DNA of 25,949 bases, from IMG/VR virus record IMGVR_UViG_3300007539_000178, positions 1 to 25,949 of that record; one strand, given 5' to 3'. The notes under the pieces were generated by a model, which was not told the DNA's origin, searched no databases, and saw nothing but the letters and a program-made list of their open reading frames with translations. This DNA is from a virus. Positions 9,094 through 15,005 of the stretch are shown here, in pieces (the stretch's first letter is position 1; every line of letters starts with the position of its first letter). Made by a program: the position numbers and the translations under genes.

Positions 9094-9434
9094 TAGATTT
9101 TACGTTTTCGGGGGCTAAAATGGTTATTTATTTAATGACTGGTAAAACAATAGCGTTTACCCTTAATTTTTTTAATGGAGATTTAGACAGTTATATACCT
9201 ACAGTTCAGGGTGTAATTTCTGTTTTTGCTTCTTGTACAGTAGCTTGTTTTTGGATTTTAAATATATTCTATAAAATAAAAGATAGAAAAAATGAAAAAA
9301 TAAGGCAAGAAAATATAATTTTAGAAAATGAGAATATAAAAAGAGAGATAGAATACAGAGAAAAGCAAATTAAATACGAACAAATAATAAAAGGTTTAAA
9401 GAATGAAAGTAGGAATAATAATAGGACATTATAA
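9078..9434 (+). CDS. Holin-like membrane protein with coiled-coil tail
   Basis: 118 residues. Two membrane segments (about 15-30 and 42-64, the latter VQGVISVFASCTVACFWILNIFY) are followed by a long charged helix from about 66 to 113, rich in Lys, Glu and Asn and probably cytoplasmic. Two membrane segments with a charged C-terminal helix match many phage holins. It overlaps the gene before it by 16 bases and the amidase after it by 32, the usual tight packing of holin and endolysin genes. Confidence 0.6.
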   Translation: MGERVIDFTFSGAKMVIYLMTGKTIAFTLNFFNGDLDSYIPTVQGVISVFASCTVACFWILNIFYKIKDRKNEKIRQENIILENENIKREIEYREKQIKYEQIIKGLKNESRNNNRTL

Positions 9435-9930
9435 AAAAGGTAAAGGGGCTTATTCTGATTTTTTTGGTAAAAGTGAATTTGATTTTTACAAGGATTTAGA
9501 AAATGATTTATCATTATTAGGTGATGTTTTTTATCACAAAAATGTACCTAGTTATAGTGTTAGACAGAAATTAATGGCTTATAAAACTAAAAATTACGAT
9601 ATAGTTTTTGAAATGCATTTTAATGCTTTAAATGAAAAAGCAAGCGGATGTGAATGTTTATACTACAATAATAACAGTATAGCATGGGAACTTAGCGATT
9701 ATTTTACTGAACAATACACTAAGCTATCTAAAACAGATAAAAGACCTTCAAAAGGCTTAAAAAAAAGCGATAGAGGTTATGGTTTTGTAAGTAATCAAAA
9801 ACCTTTAGCTTTATTAATAGAACCTTTTTTCGGTGATAATGAAGATGATTGCAAAGCATTTAATTCTGATTATTTACTTCATGCAATGAATAGTGTAATA
9901 CAAAAATACAAATTATTATGTTTAAAATAA
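9403..9930 (+). CDS. N-acetylmuramoyl-L-alanine amidase (Amidase_3 type), endolysin
   Basis: 175 residues, a compact single-domain zinc amidase that would cut the bond between muramic acid and the stem peptide. Metal-site pattern of the Amidase_3 fold is visible: IIIGHYKKGKGA with His9, an acidic residue at Glu25, FEMHFNA with His72, and LLIEPFFGDN with the catalytic-type Glu140. There is no signal peptide and no separate cell-wall-binding domain, as expected for an endolysin released by a holin in a Gram-negative host. It overlaps the holin-like gene upstream and the next gene by 13 bases. Confidence 0.88.
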   Translation: MKVGIIIGHYKKGKGAYSDFFGKSEFDFYKDLENDLSLLGDVFYHKNVPSYSVRQKLMAYKTKNYDIVFEMHFNALNEKASGCECLYYNNNSIAWELSDYFTEQYTKLSKTDKRPSKGLKKSDRGYGFVSNQKPLALLIEPFFGDNEDDCKAFNSDYLLHAMNSVIQKYKLLCLK

Positions 9931-10274
9931 ATTGGGCTAACAACTTAGAAAACTTTTTATGTTTAATTATAGGAGGTTTAATAGTTTATTTTTCAATGAC
10001 TATAACTCAAAAGAATACATTAAAAGAGGTAACACCTACTATAAATGAAGCTATAAATAAAAAGACTGTTGAGAATAATATAAATACTTCTTTAGAGGTA
10101 GGTAAAATAAAAAAGAGTGATAGTATAAGAATAGTATTAGACTCTAAAAACGATCAAAAACCTATCACTAATATAGTTGATGAAAATAAAAATCCTAATA
10201 TTGTTGATATATCTAATTTATCTGAAAGAAGAAAAAGAAATATTAAAAAATGGATTGAAAACGCTTCTAATTAA
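9918..10274 (+). CDS. Membrane-anchored protein after the endolysin, spanin-like
   Basis: 118 residues: one N-terminal membrane segment (about 11-30, LENFLCLIIGGLIVYFSM), then a hydrophilic Asn/Lys/Glu-rich tail, ending in a basic helix RRKRNIKKWIENASN. The layout (N-in anchor plus periplasmic helix, right after the amidase) is that of an inner-membrane spanin, which disrupts the outer membrane in Gram-negative hosts. No outer-membrane lipoprotein partner is embedded in it. The spanin role is inferred from position and topology only. It overlaps the amidase gene by 13 bases and is the last gene before a strong terminator. Confidence 0.55.
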   Translation: MFKINWANNLENFLCLIIGGLIVYFSMTITQKNTLKEVTPTINEAINKKTVENNINTSLEVGKIKKSDSIRIVLDSKNDQKPITNIVDENKNPNIVDISNLSERRKRNIKKWIENASN

Positions 10275-10303
10275 TCTTTTCTTATTTATCAAACATTAAC
10301 TTT

Positions 10304-10334
10304 AAAACCTCGCTTTAATTAGTGGGGTTTTTTT
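10304..10334 (+). terminator. Rho-independent terminator of the tail/lysis operon
   Basis: AAAACCTCGC (10304-10313) pairs with GTGGGGTTTT (10322-10331) over 10 positions with two G-T wobbles, around an 8-base loop, followed by T at 10328-10334. It closes the late tail and lysis block; the next promoter starts 13 bases later. Confidence 0.85.
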
Positions 10335-10346
10335 ATACTTTATTAT

Positions 10347-10377
10347 TTGGTAGTAATTAAAAAAAACATTATATTTG
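10347..10377 (+). promoter_or_regulatory. Bacteroidota-type promoter for the first early operon
   Basis: TTG at 10347-10349, 20-base spacer, TATATTTG at 10370-10377, matching TTG-N20-TAnnTTTG. The spacer contains ATTAAAAAAAACAT, the element shared with other promoters in this window. It also starts with GTAGT next to the -33 G, giving the GGTAGT half-site seen in the palindrome of the promoter at 20052. The ATG follows 22 bases after the -7 box. Confidence 0.8.
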
Positions 10378-10399
10378 TGTATGTAAAATCATTAAAACA

Positions 10400-10642
10400 A
10401 TGGATAAAAATAACAACAAAAAGTATTTTATTGATTCTAAAGAAATACTTAAAAAAAGTAAAAAGTTTAAAAGTAATAGAGATTTATTCAAATACTTAGA
10501 AAGTAAAGGGGAGAAAATAAAAGAAGATACATTTAACAAGTTATGTAATAGCAATTGGGGATTACCTAATGTTATAAACATAATAATGGAAATATCAAGA
10601 GAAACTAAAACACCTATTAACAAAATTATAAAACAAAAGTAA
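10400..10642 (+). CDS. Small HTH-type regulator, Cro/CI-like
   Basis: 80 residues, first gene behind the promoter at 10347, directly after the late terminator. Residues about 27-75 (NRDLFKYLESKGEKIKEDTFNKLCNS, then GLPNVINIIMEISRETKTPINKII) follow the five-helix pattern of small phage repressors, with the 'P...I..I.......I..I' tail typical of HTH_3 proteins. Basic overall. Its position as leader of the ERF operon fits an early regulator. The DNA target is unknown; candidate sites are the palindromes at 12323 and 20054. Confidence 0.55.
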   Translation: MDKNNNKKYFIDSKEILKKSKKFKSNRDLFKYLESKGEKIKEDTFNKLCNSNWGLPNVINIIMEISRETKTPINKIIKQK

Positions 10643-10643
10643 T

Positions 10644-11207
10644 ATGTCTATATATAAAAAATTATTATCAGCTAAAAAAGAAATGGAAGCAATAACAAAA
10701 GATAGTAAAAACCCATTTTTTAAAAGTAATTATTTTGATGTTAATAAGCTTCTATTAGAGGTTGAACCAATATTACAAAAAAATGGTTTGTTGTTACTTC
10801 AACCATTAGAAGACGGTTTAGTTAAAAGCATGATTTTTGATTCAGAAGAAGGTAGTTGTGTTTGTAGTTCTTTACAATTACCAGAAATAAAAGACCCTCA
10901 AAAAATAGGATCAGCAATAACTTATTACAGAAGATATACCTTACAAAGCTTGTTAGGTTTACAGGCTGAGGATGATGATGGTAACAATGCCTCTAAACAA
11001 ATTAAAAATCAACAAGTAAAACAAAATGTTAATAAAAGTCAATCATTAAAAGATTCAGATAGATTACCAGCATTAAAAGATTCAGAATTTCAAAAAACAC
11101 TTTCATTAAATAAAAATCAAATAAAAAAAGTATTAGATAATTATAGAATGTCTTCAATTCAAAGAGAAGAACTAACAAAATTATTAAACAATAAAATAAA
11201 TGGATAG
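10644..11207 (+). CDS. erf: ERF-family single-strand annealing protein
   Basis: 187 residues. Residues 1-115 match the ERF superfamily: an N-terminal helix with SKNPFFKSNYFDVNKLLLEVEP, then GLLLLQP, and the hallmark block IGSAITYYRRYTLQSLLGLQ followed by AEDDDGN (about 88-113). ERF proteins anneal complementary single strands in phage recombination and replication. The C-terminal third is a low-complexity linker plus a small helical end (about 145-187). It starts 1 base after the preceding stop. The stop is TAG at 11205-11207 with TAA immediately behind it, and the next gene begins inside this end at 11200. An SSB-like gene and a RusA resolvase are encoded in the same region. Confidence 0.9.
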   Translation: MSIYKKLLSAKKEMEAITKDSKNPFFKSNYFDVNKLLLEVEPILQKNGLLLLQPLEDGLVKSMIFDSEEGSCVCSSLQLPEIKDPQKIGSAITYYRRYTLQSLLGLQAEDDDGNNASKQIKNQQVKQNVNKSQSLKDSDRLPALKDSEFQKTLSLNKNQIKKVLDNYRMSSIQREELTKLLNNKING

Positions 11208-11433
11208 TAAAGAATTAGTAAAAATGAATATCACGGTTGAGATAAGCCGTGGTAGTTCTTTAATATTAGAAAGAGAATTAAAAGAACATAAACATTTAAA
11301 GTTAATTGATTGTAAAGTACTTCCAGATACTGAAGATTTGTACAATAACAGTAGTCATTTTAGAAAAATAATGGCAGAATACAAGAAGATAAAAGAAAAA
11401 AGAGACGAATGTATAAATAATTATCATAAATAA
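11200..11433 (+). CDS. Unknown 77-residue protein
   Basis: Starts inside the end of the ERF gene (8-base overlap), which implies coupled translation. Mixed fold: a strand-rich N-terminus (MNITVEISRGSSLILERELKE), a middle with a lone Cys, and a charged helix at about 52-75. No motif recognised. Operon position between ERF and an HTH gene suggests a helper in recombination or regulation, which is inference. Confidence 0.6.
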   Translation: MDSKELVKMNITVEISRGSSLILERELKEHKHLKLIDCKVLPDTEDLYNNSSHFRKIMAEYKKIKEKRDECINNYHK

Positions 11434-11443
11434 TTAAAAAAGT

Positions 11444-11474
11444 AATTATGTTTAATATTTTTTTTGTATATTTA
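11444..11474 (+). promoter_or_regulatory. Probable promoter upstream of the HTH gene at 11497
   Basis: TATATTTA at 11467-11474 lies 22 bases before the ATG, as at the stronger promoters here. The -33 position 20 bases upstream reads TTA instead of TTG. Just upstream, ATTAAAAAAGTAAT (11431-11444) followed by TATGTTTA (11445-11452) is another copy of the spacer plus -7 arrangement, without a TTG. Either box could be used; strength is probably low. Confidence 0.45.
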
Positions 11475-11496
11475 CGTAAACAAAAACACATAAACA

Positions 11497-11700
11497 ATGG
11501 CAAATTTTATAAGAACATATACAGAAGAAGAACGTATAAAAGTACTTTCCTTATTCTACAGAGGTAAAAGAGAAGGAGAAGTAGTTGTTGATAATAGAGA
11601 TAGCACAATATCTAAAGAATTAGGAATTAAACAACATATAGTTAGCACTATAATATCTAACGATTTAAATAAAAAATTTAAAAATATAAATAACAATTAA
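11497..11700 (+). CDS. Small HTH protein
   Basis: 67 residues, basic. Residues about 36-56 (STISKELGIKQHIVSTIISN) read as a helix-turn-helix: a helix, the turn around LGIK, then the recognition-type helix. The N-terminus (YTEEERIKVLSLFYRG) looks like helix 1. It has its own probable promoter just upstream. The C-terminal KNINNN end and the following TAA lie within a 25-base sequence duplicated at 11828. Probable DNA-binding regulator; target unknown. Confidence 0.55.
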   Translation: MANFIRTYTEEERIKVLSLFYRGKREGEVVVDNRDSTISKELGIKQHIVSTIISNDLNKKFKNINNN

Positions 11701-11852
11701 TAATCTTAAAGTTTTATATATGTGTAAAAATAAAAATATTAAAAAGACAATAATTGACACTATAAATAAAAGAAAAAAATGTAATAACACAAATTGTGTA
11801 AATTTAAATATAAAAAACAGTTTAAATAAAAATATAAATAACAATTAATAAT
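11680..11852 (+). repeat. 25-base direct repeat ending two adjacent ORFs
   Basis: The same 25 bases occur at 11680-11704 and 11828-11852, each covering the last codons (NINNN), the TAA and the first bases after the stop of two neighbouring ORFs. This suggests duplication of a gene end, or of a whole small gene followed by divergence. It is AT-rich, but the identity is too long to expect by chance. Confidence 0.6.
11720..11848 (+). CDS. Small Asn/Lys-rich ORF, 42 residues
   Basis: ATG 11720, TAA 11846. Highly biased in Asn and Lys with three Cys (positions 2, 21 and 26). It sits between an HTH gene and the SSB-like gene, and its last residues share a direct repeat with the HTH gene's end. No motif recognised. 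It may be a decayed paralogue rather than a functional gene. Confidence 0.35.
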   Translation: MCKNKNIKKTIIDTINKRKKCNNTNCVNLNIKNSLNKNINNN

Positions 11853-11857
11853 AAATT

Positions 11858-12208
11858 ATGGAAATTTTAGGAGTAATAAAAGAAATAAAAGAAGTTGAAA
11901 CTATAAAATCAAAAGCTGGTAAAGAATATAAAAAAGTATTATTTATTTTAAGTAATAATGATGGTTATAATGGTGAAGAGAAAATATATGCATTTGAAAT
12001 ATTCGGAGAAGATAAAGTAGATAACTTTGTAAAATATAACAAACAAGGTGATAACGTAGAAGTTTCTTTTAATATAGATACTAACGAATATAACGGTAAA
12101 TATTATATAAAATTGTCAGCTTGGCGAGTATTTAAGAAAATAGAAGGTCAAGAAGAACAAGTTCAAGATGATAGTTTTGATAACAATAATGATGATTTAC
12201 CTTTTTAA
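11858..12208 (+). CDS. DUF3127/SSB-like single-stranded DNA-binding protein
   Basis: 116 residues. The N-terminal 95 fit the DUF3127 OB-fold pattern: MEILGVIKEIKEVETIKSK, then FEIFGEDKVDNFVKYNKQGDNVEVSF and NGKYYIKLSAWRV. The C-terminus is an acidic, Asn-rich tail ending in DDLPF, the interaction tip seen on bacterial SSB proteins. It should coat single-stranded DNA and recruit replication or repair partners. It lies downstream of ERF, a common pairing in phage recombination modules, and is the last gene before a strong terminator. The leader has no Shine-Dalgarno (AATTAATAATAAATTATG). Confidence 0.8.
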   Translation: MEILGVIKEIKEVETIKSKAGKEYKKVLFILSNNDGYNGEEKIYAFEIFGEDKVDNFVKYNKQGDNVEVSFNIDTNEYNGKYYIKLSAWRVFKKIEGQEEQVQDDSFDNNNDDLPF

Positions 12209-12274
12209 AATAAAATATAATTATTAATCCAGTTGCTTTTATGGGCTTATAATTGTATAAATGATGGTTTCTTT

Positions 12275-12308
12275 ACCGCTATTCTGAAAAGTTTAGCGGT
12301 TTTTTTTT
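12275..12308 (+). terminator. Rho-independent terminator after the SSB-like gene
   Basis: ACCGCTA (12275-12281) pairs perfectly with TAGCGGT (12294-12300) around a 12-base loop, followed by T at 12300-12308. It separates the ERF/SSB operon from the replication operon, whose promoter starts 10 bases later. Confidence 0.85.
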
Positions 12309-12317
12309 GCTTATTAT

Positions 12318-12348
12318 TTGTTTGTAGAAAAAATTCTACATATATTTG
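12318..12348 (+). promoter_or_regulatory. Promoter of the replication operon
   Basis: TTG at 12318-12320, 20-base spacer, TATATTTG at 12341-12348; ATG 21 bases later. Unlike most promoters in this window, the spacer lacks the ATTAAAAAAA element and holds a perfect palindrome instead, so it is probably repressed by a dimeric HTH protein. Confidence 0.8.
12323..12340. promoter_or_regulatory. Palindromic operator inside the replication promoter
   Basis: TGTAGAA-AAAA-TTCTACA: two perfect 7-base inverted arms with a 4-base spacer, ending one base before the -7 box and starting two bases after the -33 TTG. A bound dimer would block RNA polymerase. The first gene downstream is a Cro-sized HTH protein, so autoregulation is the simplest reading. 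A hairpin role in RNA is unlikely because the site lies upstream of the expected transcript start. Confidence 0.75.
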
Positions 12349-12369
12349 TTATATCAAAATATATATAAA

Positions 12370-12534
12370 ATGAATAAAAGCATAAAAGACATTATTAAGG
12401 GATATAAGCTATCTTATGTATCAAAGGTTACTATGATACCTTATAAGACATTATGGGCGCAATTAGACGATAAAAACCCTAGAGAATTAACACTAGAGAA
12501 CGAGATTAAAATAAGACAAGCATTTACAAATTAA
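12370..12534 (+). CDS. Cro-sized HTH protein, likely autoregulator
   Basis: 54 residues from ATG 12370; a TTG at 12346 would overlap the -7 box and is rejected. The sequence IKDIIKGYKLSYVSKVTMIPYKTLWAQLD (in two parts, about 5-33) fits helices 1-3 of a HTH_3/Cro fold, with TLENEIKIRQAF as a further helix. It is the first gene behind a promoter with a perfect palindrome, the classic layout of a repressor controlling its own operon and the replication genes behind it. Confidence 0.6.
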   Translation: MNKSIKDIIKGYKLSYVSKVTMIPYKTLWAQLDDKNPRELTLENEIKIRQAFTN

Positions 12535-12545
12535 AACCAAACAAA

Positions 12546-13244
12546 ATGAAAGAAAGAAAAGCATTTAATTTTTTAAGATCATACTACGAAGTTTTTATGG
12601 CTTTAACAGATGATAAAGACAAATTACAGTTTTTACAGGCTATACTTAAAAAGCAATTTGAAGGTGAAGAACCAGAAGATTTAACACCAATGGCTAATGT
12701 ATGTTATATAGGTCAAAAACATTCTTTAGACGCTAGTTTAAATGGTTATTTAACAAAAGTTAAGGGTATAAAAGACAGAAAAAAAGACACCCCTAGTCAA
12801 GACACTTGCCAAGACCCTAGCCAAGCCCCTTATGAAGCCCCTAGCCAAGCCCCTAAGCAAACCCCTTGCCAACAAGAGGAAGAGAAAGAGAAAGAGAAAG
12901 AAGAATATAAAGAAGAAGAAAAATTAAAAAAAGATAAAATAGATTTTAAAATACTTTTAGATTTTATAAATTTAAAAACTGGTAGAGGTTTTAAAGTAAT
13001 TAACAAATCAGTAAGACAGAAATACAATGCTAGGTTAAAAGATGGTTTCACAAAAGAAGATATTAGGAATTCTATCATAAACGCTTGTAATGATAAATTT
13101 GAGCAAAGTTTAAACTACCAAAACTTAACACCAGAATATTTTTCAAGAGAAAAAGTATTAAATAGATTCTCTAATGTTTTAAAAATTAATGTAAATCAAA
13201 AAGTTTCTAACCAAGAATGGAAGTCAAACCCATATAACAATTAA
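12546..13244 (+). CDS. Phage replication protein, DUF6291-like N-terminus and Phg_2220_C-like C-terminus
   Basis: 232 residues. N-terminal about 1-78 (AFNFLRSYYEVFMALTD, then LQFLQAILKKQFEG and SLDASLNGYLTKVKG) matches DUF6291-type proteins of phage replication modules. Residues 82-110 are seven four-residue units of the P-x-Q-A/D type, encoded by a 12-nt tandem repeat. A Lys/Glu-rich coil follows (about 111-131). The C-terminus (about 135-212, FINLKTGRGFKVINKSVRQKYNARLKDGF, in two pieces, then LTPEYFSREKVLNRF) matches the conserved phage C-terminal domain. Such proteins act as replication initiators or helicase loaders; a DnaB-like helicase is two genes downstream. Confidence 0.72.
   Translation: MKERKAFNFLRSYYEVFMALTDDKDKLQFLQAILKKQFEGEEPEDLTPMANVCYIGQKHSLDASLNGYLTKVKGIKDRKKDTPSQDTCQDPSQAPYEAPSQAPKQTPCQQEEEKEKEKEEYKEEEKLKKDKIDFKILLDFINLKTGRGFKVINKSVRQKYNARLKDGFTKEDIRNSIINACNDKFEQSLNYQNLTPEYFSREKVLNRFSNVLKINVNQKVSNQEWKSNPYNN
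12788..12873 (+). repeat. 12-nt tandem repeat encoding P-x-Q-A units
   Basis: About seven imperfect units of the form CCCCTAGCCAAG, in frame, giving PSQD, TCQD, PSQA, PYEA, PSQA, PKQT, PCQQ. It is much more GC-rich than its surroundings and is followed by an AAGAGR-type hexamer run (about 12873-12900). The last unit and what follows share 19 identical bases with the noncoding array at 23490-23600. Confidence 0.8.
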
Positions 13245-13248
13245 AATT

Positions 13249-13716
13249 ATGAATGAAGTAATAGACATAAAAACAACCGTAAATACTTTCTATAAGAAAA
13301 TGCTTGACGCTCAAAAGAGTCCTTACGGATCGTTTAAGGTGCAAAACAGCGATTTTAAGCTATTTAAAGACATAGTTAGGTATATTGAGTTAATGAGGGA
13401 GGAAAAAGTCTCTCAAAACACTTTATTTGCTAAATTATTTATTTATAACTATCAACAAATGATACATACTTATAAAACTGATTGTTTAGAGGATATACCA
13501 CAAAAAGAAGTTAGTAAAATACTAAATACTCCTTTAGACTTGTTTTTTAAAGCTTTTCATAGTAAATTGCATTCAAATTGGAATGACTCAATGTGTGAAA
13601 AACTACTTAAAGGTAAAGATATAAGTAAAGAGTACGTTTCAGAAAAGTATACTTTAGAAAAGGTTACAGAAGTTTTAACAGAAATGATAAACGAAGCCTT
13701 AATCAGATTTGAATAA
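13249..13716 (+). CDS. Unknown replication-module protein, 155 residues
   Basis: All-helical appearance with charged and aromatic residues; no motif recognised. It begins 4 bases after the replication protein and is followed by the helicase, so it probably belongs to the replisome, perhaps as a loader or adaptor. That role is inference from position only. The end of the gene is helical (VTEVLTEMINEALIRF). Ordinary codon use for the window. Confidence 0.62.
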   Translation: MNEVIDIKTTVNTFYKKMLDAQKSPYGSFKVQNSDFKLFKDIVRYIELMREEKVSQNTLFAKLFIYNYQQMIHTYKTDCLEDIPQKEVSKILNTPLDLFFKAFHSKLHSNWNDSMCEKLLKGKDISKEYVSEKYTLEKVTEVLTEMINEALIRFE

Positions 13717-13743
13717 TATTAACAAATAAAAACAATAACAAAA

Positions 13744-14787
13744 ATGCCATTACTAGACTTAGAATACCAAGACGATAAAAAATTTGATTGGAAAAAACAC
13801 ATAATAAATGACTCTGAAATAAAGAAAAGAGCTAAACAATATAGACAAAAACTTATACCTACTGGAAGAAAATGCGGTATAAAAATAATAGACGATATTA
13901 TTGTAATGAAGCCTAATGAAATACACGCTTGTACTGGTAAAAAAGGAAGAGGTAAAACAAGTATACAACAAATATTCTTTTTAATTTGGGCTATGGCTAA
14001 TGACTTACACTGTGTTATGTGTTTACAGGAGAATGATAAGGGATTAACCAGAAATGTTATGTTAGGTCAATTATTAGGTGGTGATCCAGAATATTTTGAG
14101 AAAAACAATAATGAGTTATTTAATAAAGTAGATAATTGGTTTAGCGATCATTTTACTTTTTTAAGAGTAGAAACAGTTAAAGAAGCATTTGAAACGGTAA
14201 AAGGTATGAAAGAAAGCGGTATTAATATTGATTTATTATTTTTAGACCCTATTAACTCATTTGAAAGCGGTTTTAGTGATACTGGTAATTCTCATAAAGA
14301 TGAAAAAATCACAGCTATGAAAATATTACGTTTTACAGAGGAAGTTTGTTCAACATTTATATCACAACACCCTACAATGGCAGGTCAAAGAAGTACAGAA
14401 GATATAAACTCTTATAGTGCTGAAGGTGGTTATATACTTAATAAAGCACATTTCACTTGGGCTATAAATAGAGAAAACGGATCATTTTTTAATAGAGTAA
14501 GCGTAGATAATAACAGGAATGCATATACAGGTGGAAATGTAACTAATCCTGAAAATCCTTTAATTATAGAATGGGGTGCATATAATATAAATGCTAAGAT
14601 TAGTTGCCCTAAAACAAATACTACTATAACTGAATTAGACATAATACAACAAGTTAGAAGAAAATTTAATCCATTTAATGAAGTTAGTACAAATAATAAC
14701 TGGATAGAAGAAAAAGAATTGCCAAGAGTTAGTTTAAATGATGCATTTGGAAAAGAAGAAGAACAAGATAATTTTACACCTTTTTAA
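13744..14787 (+). CDS. DnaB-like replicative helicase (RecA-fold ATPase)
   Basis: 347 residues, a RecA/DnaB-type core without the DnaB N-terminal domain. Walker A is at 65-73 (GKKGRGKTS; Lys71, Thr72). A catalytic-type Glu sits in LQEND (about 94-98). Walker B is IDLLFLDPI (about 162-170; Asp168). SQHP at about 216 resembles the DnaB H4-type polar motif. It would unwind DNA at the phage fork. The C-terminus is acidic and ends in DNFTPF, similar in type to the DDLPF tip of the SSB-like protein. The start has an AAAACAATAACAAAAATG leader, and the next gene begins 2 bases after the stop. Confidence 0.78.
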   Translation: MPLLDLEYQDDKKFDWKKHIINDSEIKKRAKQYRQKLIPTGRKCGIKIIDDIIVMKPNEIHACTGKKGRGKTSIQQIFFLIWAMANDLHCVMCLQENDKGLTRNVMLGQLLGGDPEYFEKNNNELFNKVDNWFSDHFTFLRVETVKEAFETVKGMKESGINIDLLFLDPINSFESGFSDTGNSHKDEKITAMKILRFTEEVCSTFISQHPTMAGQRSTEDINSYSAEGGYILNKAHFTWAINRENGSFFNRVSVDNNRNAYTGGNVTNPENPLIIEWGAYNINAKISCPKTNTTITELDIIQQVRRKFNPFNEVSTNNNWIEEKELPRVSLNDAFGKEEEQDNFTPF

Positions 14788-14789
14788 AC

Positions 14790-15005
14790 ATGGAAATAAT
14801 AAACAATAAACTTGAAATAGTAAACAGATACTTTAGAATAGGTCAAGACCCAAGACACCAATACACTATAATAGGAACTGTTTTACATTCTGAAAAATGG
14901 GACGTTGTAATTAATATAATTAGTGGTAAAAGAAAGAGTTTTAGCAGAGAAGATTTAAAAAGATTTTTAGATAAAAATAATGCAGTAGGATATAAAAGAT
15001 TATGA
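14790..15005 (+). CDS. Unknown 71-residue protein
   Basis: Starts 2 bases after the helicase stop and overlaps the RusA gene by 4 bases (TTATGATT, TGA over ATG), so it is translationally coupled to both. Beta-rich N-terminus (LEIVNRYFRIG, then YTIIGTVLHSEKWDVVINIISG), which could be a small OB- or SH3-like fold, and a basic C-terminal helix. No family recognised. Confidence 0.58.
   Translation: MEIINNKLEIVNRYFRIGQDPRHQYTIIGTVLHSEKWDVVINIISGKRKSFSREDLKRFLDKNNAVGYKRL

Noticed and set aside
12830-13078. Minus-strand frame inside the replication gene
   Set aside because: Shadow; repeats and Lys/Glu codons read backward give Phe/Ser/Leu runs.
13744-14787. Full DnaB helicase
   Set aside because: The N-terminal DnaB domain is missing; only the RecA-type core is present, so it is called DnaB-like.
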